Origin: Candidatus Dormiibacterota bacterium
GTDB lineage: Bacteria > Chloroflexota > Dormibacteria > Aeolococcales > Aeolococcaceae
Assembly (NCBI GenBank): GCA_003135255.1
Contig: PLAX01000148.1
Location: 3,375-10,048, forward strand
Length of the DNA stretch: 6,674 nucleotides
Direction of reading: 5' to 3'
Of the stretch, positions 1 through 4,668 are shown one piece after another (position 1 is the first letter of the stretch; the number at the start of each line of letters is the position of its first letter). The notes beneath the pieces were generated by a model, which worked only from the letters and a program-made list of their open reading frames with translations, had not been told where the DNA came from and ran no database searches. The translations under genes were made by a program, and so were the position numbers.

Positions 1-314
1 TCTGGAAGCAGCAGGGGAAGCCCGACTACCAGGAGGAGGTCTTCCAGGTCGAGGCCACGGTTTCGTGGGCCCGCGACGCCGGCAAGCGCGACCCGCTCTT
101 CGCCAAGGCCGCCCACACCGTCGCCGCCGAGGGCCGGGGGGCGGCCTCATTGCTCCAGCGCAAGCTCAACGTCGGCTACACCCGGGCCGCGCGCCTCATC
201 GACCAGCTCGCCGAGCAGCGCGTGGTCGGCCCCTTCGAGGGCAGCAAGTCCCGGGAGGTCCTGATGGACGTCCTCCAGGTGGACGAATTGCTGGCTGAGC
301 TGGGGGAGGAGTAG
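1..314 (+). CDS. ftsK: FtsK/SpoIIIE-family DNA translocase, C-terminal fragment (gamma domain)
   Basis: This is the 3' end of a gene that starts left of the window; 103 codons are visible (first full codon at base 3, TAG at 312-314). The peptide begins WKQQGKPDY and contains DPLFAKAAHTVAAEGRGAAS followed by LLQRKLNVGYTRAARLIDQL, then a region ending EVLMDVLQVDELLAEL. This is the winged-helix gamma domain of FtsK/SpoIIIE. In studied members it reads short polar chromosomal motifs (KOPS/SRS) and orients the hexameric pump at the septum; FtsK gamma also activates XerCD. The RecA-like motor and the membrane part are not visible, so FtsK cannot be separated from SpoIIIE here. A small GC-rich hairpin overlaps the stop. 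Family assignment is secure; the exact subtype is inferred. Confidence 0.93.
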   Translation, partial: WKQQGKPDYQEEVFQVEATVSWARDAGKRDPLFAKAAHTVAAEGRGAASLLQRKLNVGYTRAARLIDQLAEQRVVGPFEGSKSREVLMDVLQVDELLAELGEE

Positions 315-328
315 GGGAGACCTTCCCC
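314..328 (+). terminator. Short GC hairpin overlapping the ftsK stop (weak terminator candidate)
   Basis: GGGGA (314-318) pairs with TCCCC (324-328) around a 5-nt loop, starting at the last base of the ftsK stop codon. The only T-rich stretch after it is GGGTTTG around 335-341, about 10 nt away. It is therefore a poor match to a classic intrinsic terminator. It may stabilise the mRNA 3' end or be chance in GC-rich DNA. Confidence 0.25.
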
Positions 329-372
329 GGCGCAGGGTTTGCTGACGGCCGCTGCTATCCTTGCTCACCGGG

Positions 373-864
373 ATGGCTCAGGAGTATTCGTTCGACGTCG
401 TCAGCGACTTCGACCATCAGGAGATGGTCAACGCTGTCGACCAGACACGCCGGGAGATCCAGACCCGGTACGACTTCAAGGGCATCACGGTGGAGATCAC
501 CCTGGAGAAGGAGCAGCTAGTCCTGCTCACCGAGGGCGACATGCAGCTCAAAGCCATCCTCGACGTCCTCCAGAGCAAGCTCCACCGGCGCGGCATCGAC
601 CTCAAGGTGCTGGACGCCCAGAAGGCCGAGCCGGCCGCCAAGGGCAACCTGCGACAGGTGATCAAGTTCCGCCGGGGGATCTCCGAGGAGCTGGCGCGCA
701 CCCTGACCAAGAAGATCCGGAGCGAGCACCCCAAGGTGCAGTCCCGCATCCAGGGCGATCAGCTCCGGGTCGTCTCCAAGGACAAGGACGCTCTCCAGGG
801 CGTGATCCAGGCCCTGCGTGCGATGGATCTCGAGGTCCCCCTGCAGTTCAACAATTACCGATGA
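373..864 (+). CDS. yajQ: YajQ family (DUF520) cyclic-nucleotide/RNA-binding protein
   Basis: A complete 163-residue protein, the usual length for YajQ. The family signature is present throughout: MAQEYSFDVVSDFD at the N terminus, RYDFKG at 32-37, a basic helix around 58-75 (LKAILDVLQSKLHRRGID), GDQLRVVSKDKDALQ around 130-144, and the closing PLQFNNYR. The fold is two ferredoxin-like halves. Homologues bind nucleotides or nucleic acids, and a Xanthomonas member binds cyclic di-GMP and acts with a transcription factor; the role in this organism is unknown. I chose ATG 373 over the in-frame TTG at 361 because homologues begin at MA.EYSFD and the TTG would add only MLTG. There is no clear Shine-Dalgarno. 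A TATCCT at 356-361 could be a -10 element giving a very short leader, but no -35 accompanies it. The gap from ftsK is 58 nt. Confidence 0.93.
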   Translation: MAQEYSFDVVSDFDHQEMVNAVDQTRREIQTRYDFKGITVEITLEKEQLVLLTEGDMQLKAILDVLQSKLHRRGIDLKVLDAQKAEPAAKGNLRQVIKFRRGISEELARTLTKKIRSEHPKVQSRIQGDQLRVVSKDKDALQGVIQALRAMDLEVPLQFNNYR

Positions 865-875
865 CGACGGAGCGA

Positions 876-902
876 GGGCTGAGCACCGAAGGTGTTCAGT
901 CC
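876..902 (+). promoter_or_regulatory. Strong stem-loop between yajQ and pgsA
   Basis: GGGCTGAGCACC (876-887) pairs with GGTGTTCAGTCC (891-902) across the loop GAA. All 12 positions pair if two G-U wobbles are allowed (883/895 and 878/900). It starts 11 nt after the yajQ stop and ends 6 nt before the AGGAG ahead of pgsA. No T-run follows. It could be a U-less terminator of the kind proposed for actinobacteria, an mRNA-stabilising 3' end, or part of a pgsA leader structure. Confidence 0.5.
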
Positions 903-908
903 GAGCGT

Positions 909-913
909 AGGAG
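909..913 (+). promoter_or_regulatory. Shine-Dalgarno-like AGGAG, unusually far from pgsA start
   Basis: AGGAG lies 24 nt upstream of the only usable in-frame start codon of pgsA (GTG 938). Normal spacing is 5-10 nt. A TAG in the pgsA frame at 908-910 rules out any upstream start, and the in-frame codons between are GAG, CCA, TCG, CCG, CGC and repeated GTA. The site would work only if the intervening palindrome folds up, or it may be incidental. Confidence 0.35.
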
Positions 914-921
914 CCATCGGT

Positions 922-939
922 ACCGGTACGCGTACCGGT
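922..939. repeat. 18-bp perfect palindrome overlapping the pgsA start codon
   Basis: ACCGGTACGCGTACCGGT is identical to its own reverse complement and covers the first two bases of the pgsA GTG. In RNA it can fold into a 7-bp stem with a CGCG loop, which would hide the start. In DNA it could bind a dimeric protein. It also reads as a hexamer series in the pgsA frame (GTACCG, GTACGC, GTACCG, GTGAGG at 920, 926, 932, 938), so it may have grown by repeat slippage. Confidence 0.75.
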
Positions 940-1477
940 GAGGCGCCACCTCAACCTGCCCAACCAGCTGACCATCCTTCGCCTCCTGCTGGTCCCGGTC
1001 ATCGGCGTCTCGATAGCAATCCGGTTCACCGACCATTACCAGGTGGCCGTCGTGATCTATGCCCTGGCGGCGCTCACCGACACGCTCGACGGCCGAATCG
1101 CCCGAGCCCGCCACCAGGTCACCGAGCTGGGCAAGTTCCTCGACCCCCTGGTCGACAAGATCATGGTGATCACGGTCCTGGTGATCCTGGTCGACAAGTC
1201 GCTGCTCTGGGCCTGGGTGGTGGTGGTCATCTTTGCCCGCGAGTTCGTGATCACCGGCCTGCGCTCACTGGCCGCCACCCAGGGGGTCGTGATCGGTGCC
1301 ACCTCGTGGGGCAAGTCGAAGATGCTGACCCAGAACTGCATGATCGTGCTGGTGCTCCTGGCCCAGCCCTACCCGCTGCTGGCCACGCCGGCGACGGTCT
1401 TCGTCTATCTGGCCGTGGTCGCCACGGTGCTGAGCGGGCTCGACTACCTCTGGCGCTATCGCCGCTTCGTGATATGA
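938..1477 (+). CDS. pgsA: CDP-diacylglycerol–glycerol-3-phosphate 3-phosphatidyltransferase
   Basis: A 179-residue integral membrane enzyme, the normal length for PgsA. It transfers the phosphatidyl group from CDP-diacylglycerol to glycerol 3-phosphate, the committed step to phosphatidylglycerol and cardiolipin. The CDP-alcohol phosphotransferase signature DxxDGxxAR(x8)GxxxDxxxD is complete: D48, D51, G52, A55, R56, G65, D69 and D73; the aspartates bind the catalytic metals. Hydrophobic segments lie at roughly 13-29, 35-47, 75-95, 97-110, 130-145 and 147-168. The N terminus HLNLPNQLTILRLLLVP is typical of the family. The only possible start is GTG 938, which sits inside a palindrome and has its AGGAG 24 nt away. 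The substrate is inferred from size, N-terminal sequence and the cinA–recA context; PgsA relatives such as cardiolipin or phosphatidylinositol phosphate synthases share the motif. pncC follows after 16 nt, suggesting co-transcription. Confidence 0.9.
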   Translation: MRRHLNLPNQLTILRLLLVPVIGVSIAIRFTDHYQVAVVIYALAALTDTLDGRIARARHQVTELGKFLDPLVDKIMVITVLVILVDKSLLWAWVVVVIFAREFVITGLRSLAATQGVVIGATSWGKSKMLTQNCMIVLVLLAQPYPLLATPATVFVYLAVVATVLSGLDYLWRYRRFVI

Positions 1478-1493
1478 GCCGGCGCGGCGCGAC

Positions 1494-1997
1494 GTGAGCG
1501 ACGATCCCCGCCTCGCCGCGGCCTTCCCGGAGAGCGCGAGCCTCGGCCGTCGACTGATCGCGAGCGGGCTGACCGTGGCGGTCGCGGAGTCGTGCACCGG
1601 CGGGCTGCTGGGGGCCGCGCTCACCGCCGTGCCCGGGGCTTCCACCTACGTCCGGGGTGGGGTCATCACCTACGCGGACACCGTGAAGATCGACCTCCTG
1701 GCGGTGGACCCCGAGCGGCTGGCCCGATTCGGCGCGGTGAGCGCCGAGGTGGCCGCCGCCATGGCATGCGGCGTGGCGCAGCTCCTGGGCGCCGACCTGG
1801 GCATCGCCATCACCGGCGTGGCCGGCCCGGGGGCTGAGGGGACGACCAAGCCGGTCGGGCTCATCCACGTGGCGGGATGGTTGCGCGGCCGGACCGCGAC
1901 GGCCGAGCTGCACGAGGACGGCGACCGGGAGGCGAACCGTGCCGCCGCGGTGCGCGCCGCTCTGGGGGTGGGGCTGGCGCTCGCCGGTGACGGCTGA
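1494..1997 (+). CDS. pncC: Nicotinamide-nucleotide amidase (CinA C-terminal domain, PncC type)
   Basis: A 167-residue stand-alone CinA C-terminal domain. Family members hydrolyse nicotinamide mononucleotide to nicotinic acid mononucleotide and ammonia, recycling the pyridine product of bacterial DNA ligase. Visible hallmarks are AESCTGGLLG from residue 31, GGVITYADTVKIDLLAV around 55-71, VSAEVAAAMA around 83-92, and the glycine-rich AITGVAGPGAEGTTKPVG around 107-124. The N-terminal MoCF/COG1058-like (ADP-ribose pyrophosphatase) half of full-length CinA is absent. The upstream stop at 1470-1472 and pgsA leave no room for it, so this is a naturally short form and not a truncation within the window. 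GTG 1494 is the only in-frame start candidate before the conserved region. Its Shine-Dalgarno is poor, so translation probably depends on coupling to pgsA. The position next to recA fits the historical cinA–recA operon. Confidence 0.9.
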   Translation: MSDDPRLAAAFPESASLGRRLIASGLTVAVAESCTGGLLGAALTAVPGASTYVRGGVITYADTVKIDLLAVDPERLARFGAVSAEVAAAMACGVAQLLGADLGIAITGVAGPGAEGTTKPVGLIHVAGWLRGRTATAELHEDGDREANRAAAVRAALGVGLALAGDG

Positions 1998-2030
1998 GCC
2001 TGCGGCCAGGCCCAGCCGCCGGTGACCGGC

Positions 2031-2036
2031 TAGACT
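2031..2036 (+). promoter_or_regulatory. -10 element TAGACT for a probably leaderless PRC-barrel mRNA
   Basis: TAGACT matches the TANNNT -10 pattern and is a rare AT-richer hexamer in this spacer. Eight bases separate it from the ATG at 2045, which places the expected transcription start at or within a base or two of the A of ATG. No TTGAC-like -35 is seen 16-18 bp upstream, and no Shine-Dalgarno exists in the remaining space. Both points fit leaderless initiation, common in high-GC Gram-positive lineages. Confidence 0.5.
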
Positions 2037-2044
2037 GACGCCCC

Positions 2045-2725
2045 ATGACCACAGCAGGACCCCAACCGCGCCGCTCGGTCGAGGACTTCCACTTCGGAGC
2101 CAAGGTGGTCTCCGCTGACGGGAGGCACATCGGCTCCCTGAACTTCATGATCATCGACGGCGAGAGCTTCGACATCCACGCCATCGTCGTCAAGGAGACG
2201 CACCACTTCTCCGGCCACGACGTGGCGGCCACCGCGATGATGGAGGACGACGTCTCCATCCCCGTCGGCGCCGTGAAGGACGTCACGCGCGACCTGATCA
2301 CCCTCTCGATCACCTCGGCGGAGGTCCGGCGGACCGAGCCGTATCTCACCTATCAGTACGCGCGTCCCCAGAAGGGAGACGCCGGCCGCCTCCTCCTGGC
2401 CCAGGCGGGACAGGTCGGGTACGCGCCCCGCCTCATGGAGGAGGCGCACAAGCGCCTCGACGAGCTGGAGATCTCCCGCGGCGAGAACGTGATGCTCGGC
2501 CACACCGGGAAGAAGCTGGGGACGGTGCGGGACGTGGTTCTCGACGAGGGTGAGCTGGCCGGGGTCGTCATCCGCCCGGAGGGGCTCTTCGAGGGCCTCT
2601 TCAAGCAGGACGTCCTGCTCCAGATCCGCTTCCTCGGCCGGAGCGATGACCTCGCCCTCTTTGCCCACCTGACCGAGGCCGACATCGCCCGGCTCCAGCC
2701 GTTCCACCCGAGCGCCAGGGCATAG
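2045..2725 (+). CDS. Double PRC-barrel domain protein of unknown function
   Basis: A soluble 226-residue protein with no signal peptide or membrane segment. Two PRC-barrel-like beta domains can be read. The first is at about 15-92 (FGAKVVSADGRHIGSLNFMIIDGESFDIHAIVVK, then SIPVGAVKDVTRDLITLSI). The second is at about 143-217 (SRGENVMLGHTGKKLGTVRDVVLDEGELAGVVIRPEG, then DVLLQIRFLGRSDDLALFAHLTEADIARL). A charged linker containing a helical stretch (RLMEEAHKRLDELE) joins them. PRC barrels occur in the photosynthetic reaction centre H subunit, in RimM and in many small stress or adaptor proteins, usually as protein- or RNA-contact modules; no catalytic residues are evident. ATG 2045 is preceded by a -10 element at 2031, so the gene probably has its own promoter. 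It separates pncC from recA, where many relatives have the two adjacent. Domain assignment is good; function is unknown. Confidence 0.85.
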   Translation: MTTAGPQPRRSVEDFHFGAKVVSADGRHIGSLNFMIIDGESFDIHAIVVKETHHFSGHDVAATAMMEDDVSIPVGAVKDVTRDLITLSITSAEVRRTEPYLTYQYARPQKGDAGRLLLAQAGQVGYAPRLMEEAHKRLDELEISRGENVMLGHTGKKLGTVRDVVLDEGELAGVVIRPEGLFEGLFKQDVLLQIRFLGRSDDLALFAHLTEADIARLQPFHPSARA

Positions 2726-2738
2726 GCGCCTGCGCCTC

Positions 2739-2753
2739 AGCCGGCCGGCGGCT
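2739..2753 (+). terminator. Small GC hairpin after the PRC-barrel gene (weak terminator candidate)
   Basis: AGCCG (2739-2743) pairs with CGGCT (2749-2753) around the loop GCCGG, 13 nt after the stop. It is followed by CCGCCCCC and not by a T-run. It could contribute to 3' end formation upstream of the recA promoter, but similar short hairpins are common by chance at this GC content. Confidence 0.25.
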
Positions 2754-2774
2754 CCGCCCCCAAGAGGGCGGCGT

Positions 2775-2814
2775 CCATGGGCAGCTCGGATTGCCGGCGA
2801 CGGGAGGCCCATGG
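2775..2814. repeat. Inverted repeat CCATGGGC / GCCCATGG upstream of the recA promoter
   Basis: CCATGGGC at 2775-2782 and its exact reverse complement GCCCATGG at 2807-2814 flank a 24-nt loop. The second arm lies about 22 bp before the recA -35 element. It may be a terminator-like structure for the preceding gene or a protein site near the promoter. No T-run follows. Confidence 0.4.
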
Positions 2815-2835
2815 GGGTGATGTGATCCGAGGGCC

Positions 2836-2864
2836 TTGCAGGTTGGCCGCGGACCCGGTAAAGT
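2836..2864 (+). promoter_or_regulatory. recA promoter (-35 TTGCAG, 17 bp, -10 TAAAGT)
   Basis: TTGCAG at 2836-2841 and TAAAGT at 2859-2864 are separated by exactly 17 bp, a good housekeeping sigma-factor match in an otherwise very GC-rich spacer. The expected transcription start is near 2871, giving a leader of about 48 nt to GTG 2919. An SOS-box-like palindrome begins at the predicted start. Confidence 0.7.
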
Positions 2865-2869
2865 AGCGA

Positions 2870-2883
2870 CGTACATCTGTTCG
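2870..2883. promoter_or_regulatory. Probable LexA operator (SOS box) at the recA transcription start
   Basis: CGTACATCTGTTCG matches the Gram-positive LexA consensus CGAAC-N4-GTTCG at nine of ten fixed positions; the exception is T in place of A at 2872. It begins 6 nt after the -10 element, so LexA bound here would block initiation. This is the expected arrangement for a damage-induced recA. LexA itself is not in the window. Confidence 0.7.
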
Positions 2884-2905
2884 GCATCGCCGCCGACGCC
2901 GCCCC

Positions 2906-2910
2906 AGGAG
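2906..2910 (+). promoter_or_regulatory. Shine-Dalgarno AGGAG for recA GTG 2919
   Basis: AGGAG ends 8 nt before GTG 2919, ideal spacing. It lies only 3 nt before the ATG at 2914, whose frame closes after two codons (ATG TCG TGA). It therefore favours GTG 2919 as a real start. A second strong site, GGAGG at 2994-2998, serves the alternative GTG at 3006. Confidence 0.65.
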
Positions 2911-2918
2911 ATCATGTC

Positions 2919-4046
2919 GTGACAAGCACACAGCAGCGTAGTACCATCGATCGTACAATTGAGGTGACCGGGCGGCGATCGGCTGCCACCACGGAGGCGG
3001 ACGCGGTGACGACGGAGCGGGAGCGGGCCCTCGCGACGGCCCTGAGCCAGATCGAGCGCAGCCACGGCAAGGGCGCGATCATGCGCCTGGGCGATGTCCA
3101 GACCCAGCGGGTCGCGTTCATCCCCACGGGGGCCCTGACTCTGGACATCGCGCTCGGCGTCGGTGGCATCCCGCGTGGCCGCGTCGTCGAGGTGTTCGGG
3201 CCGGAGAGCTCGGGCAAGACGACGCTGACCCTCCACATCATCGCCGAGGCCCAGAAGAGGGGCGGGGTCGCCGCCTTCATCGATGCCGAGCACGCCCTCG
3301 ATCCCCAGTACGCGGCCCGGATCGGGGTTCGGACCGAGGAGCTGCTCATCTCCCAGCCGGACACGGGCGAGCAGGCGCTGGAGATCGTCGAGGTCCTGGT
3401 CCGCAGCGGCGCCGTCGACGTGGTCGTGATCGACTCGGTCGCGGCCCTGGTTCCCAAGGCCGAGATCGACGGCGAGATGGGGGATAACCACGTCGGCCTC
3501 CAGGCCCGGCTCATGTCCCAGGCGATGCGCAAGCTGACCGCGGCGATCAGCCGGTCCAACACCTCCGTCATCTTCATCAACCAGCTCCGCGAGAAGATCG
3601 GCGTGATGTTCGGCAATCCCGAGGTCACGAGCGGTGGGCGTGCGCTCAAGTTCTACGCCTCGGTGCGCCTCGACATCCGCAAGATCGACACCATCAAGGT
3701 CGGGCTGGACGCCGTGGGCAGCCGGGTCCGGGTGAAGGTCGTCAAGAACAAGGTGGCCCCCCCGTTCCGCAACGCGGAATTCGACATCCTCTACAACGAG
3801 GGGATCTCCTTTGCAGGCAGCGTGCTCGACATGGCGGTCGACGCCCGCATCGTCGACAAGAGCGGAGCCTGGTTCTCGTACGGTGACCTCCGGCTCGGTC
3901 AGGGCCGGGAGAACGTCCGCGACTTCCTCAAGCAGAACCCCGAGCTCCTCGAGGAGATCGCCGACAAGGTCCGGCAGCACGCGCTGCCCGTGGCCGTCAT
4001 CGCCGAGGATGCGGAGGAGGTCCCGCCGGCGGTCCCGGTCGGCTGA
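2919..4046 (+). CDS. recA: Recombinase A
   Basis: A 375-residue RecA with every core element. Walker A GPESSGKT is at 94-101, the catalytic glutamate is E124 in FIDAEHALDP, and Walker B VVVIDS is at 168-173. Loop L1 lies around EIDGEMGDNHVG (182-193) and loop L2 in IGVMFGNPEVTSGG (227-240), followed by RALKFYASVRLDIR. The acidic C-terminal tail contains EDAEEVPP. RecA forms ATP-dependent filaments on single-stranded DNA, drives strand exchange and stimulates LexA self-cleavage. No intein interrupts the frame. GTG 2919 has AGGAG at 8 nt, but the first 29 residues have no counterpart in typical RecA and lower GC at third positions. GTG 3006, with GGAGG at 7 nt, would give the standard 346-residue protein starting VTTERERALATALSQIE. 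A promoter and SOS box lie upstream, and recX follows 22 nt downstream. Confidence 0.98.
   Translation: MTSTQQRSTIDRTIEVTGRRSAATTEADAVTTERERALATALSQIERSHGKGAIMRLGDVQTQRVAFIPTGALTLDIALGVGGIPRGRVVEVFGPESSGKTTLTLHIIAEAQKRGGVAAFIDAEHALDPQYAARIGVRTEELLISQPDTGEQALEIVEVLVRSGAVDVVVIDSVAALVPKAEIDGEMGDNHVGLQARLMSQAMRKLTAAISRSNTSVIFINQLREKIGVMFGNPEVTSGGRALKFYASVRLDIRKIDTIKVGLDAVGSRVRVKVVKNKVAPPFRNAEFDILYNEGISFAGSVLDMAVDARIVDKSGAWFSYGDLRLGQGRENVRDFLKQNPELLEEIADKVRQHALPVAVIAEDAEEVPPAVPVG
2941..2956. repeat. Near-perfect palindrome in the recA N-terminal extension
   Basis: GTACCATCGATCGTAC equals its reverse complement except for one symmetric pair. It sits just before and overlaps TACAAT (2954-2959), one of the few consensus-like -10 hexamers in the window. 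If translation starts at GTG 3006, this is leader DNA and might be an operator for a second recA promoter; no -35 is evident. It does not have the LexA spacing. Confidence 0.45.
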
Positions 4047-4068
4047 CCGGGCCCCGGCAGGCGCCGCC

Positions 4069-4614
4069 ATGCCCTTCGCCGGCTCCGGTGGCCAGCGCGG
4101 TCGCCGCTACGAGCCTCCGCCACCCGTCGACCCGCACGACCGCGATGCGGCCGCCGCAATGGCACAGCGCCTGCTTGCGGTGACCGATCGTTCACGTGTC
4201 GAGCTGCAGCGCCGCCTGGAGCGCCGCGGCTACGCGCCGGAGACGGCGATCGAGGCCGTCAACCGCCTCCAGGCCCGCGGCTGGGTCGATGACAACCGCC
4301 TCGCGGAGGACCTCGCCCGCCGCCGCCTCAGCCACGGGTACGGTCGCCGCCGGGTGGTCGCCGACCTGGTGTCACGCGGTGTCGACGCGGAGACCGTCAC
4401 CCGGACCGCGGCGGGGCTCGGCGAGGGGCAGGCGGACGCCGTCCGGATCGCCGCCGACCGGCTCCGCCGCGGCCATTCCGGGCCCCTGACGGACCCGGAG
4501 GTCCGCCGTCTCGCCGCCGGCCTCCAACGGCGTGGATTCGACATGTCGGACATCCGCGGAGTGCTGCGCCAGATGGCCACCGAGAGCGCGTCTCTGCCGC
4601 GGGACGAGGGCTGA
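4069..4614 (+). CDS. recX: RecX regulatory protein
   Basis: A soluble 181-residue RecX, which binds RecA filaments and limits their growth and ATPase activity. The three helical repeats of the fold are visible at about 27-73, 75-115 and 120-168. Conserved motifs are LQRRLERRGYAPETAIEAVNRLQARGWVDDNRLAEDLARRR, then GYGRRRVVADLVSRGVD at 90-106, and a final RRLAAGLQRRGFDMSDIRGVLRQM. The first 26 residues are basic and proline-rich (PPPP at 16-19), probably disordered. ATG 4069 is 22 nt after the recA stop with only a weak GGCAGG-type ribosome site; ATG 4159 (MAQRLL) would remove the disordered part. The recA–recX order is common and implies co-transcription, putting recX under the same LexA control. 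The gene converges on the MFS gene with 54 nt between the stops. Confidence 0.93.
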   Translation: MPFAGSGGQRGRRYEPPPPVDPHDRDAAAAMAQRLLAVTDRSRVELQRRLERRGYAPETAIEAVNRLQARGWVDDNRLAEDLARRRLSHGYGRRRVVADLVSRGVDAETVTRTAAGLGEGQADAVRIAADRLRRGHSGPLTDPEVRRLAAGLQRRGFDMSDIRGVLRQMATESASLPRDEG

Positions 4615-4668
4615 CCCCGCCACTGCCAGGTCAGCCGGACGAGGTGGGCGCCCCCGCCCCAGCCCCGC

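Noticed and set aside
361..372. TTG 361 as the yajQ start
   Set aside because: Family members start at the MA.EYSFD position; the TTG overlaps the possible -10 and adds only four residues.
339..941. A 200-codon plus-strand frame overlapping yajQ
   Set aside because: It is a +1 shadow of yajQ with Gly/Pro/Arg/His-rich sequence; yajQ itself has the full family signature.
1251..1913. A 220-codon minus-strand frame across pgsA and pncC
   Set aside because: It is antisense to two well-supported genes and has biased composition typical of shadow frames.
2919..4046. Intein inside recA, as in some mycobacteria
   Set aside because: The RecA core reads without interruption through Walker A, Walker B, L1 and L2.
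2601..4070. A 489-codon open frame on the minus strand opposite the PRC-barrel 3' end and recA
   Set aside because: It is antisense to a certain recA, has no domain I recognise, and its Arg/Asp/Leu/Val-rich composition is what GC-rich antisense frames give.
4615..4668. Bidirectional terminator between convergent recX and MFS genes
   Set aside because: The 54-nt gap has only a short GGGCGCCC palindrome and no T-run on either strand, so I cannot support a terminator.
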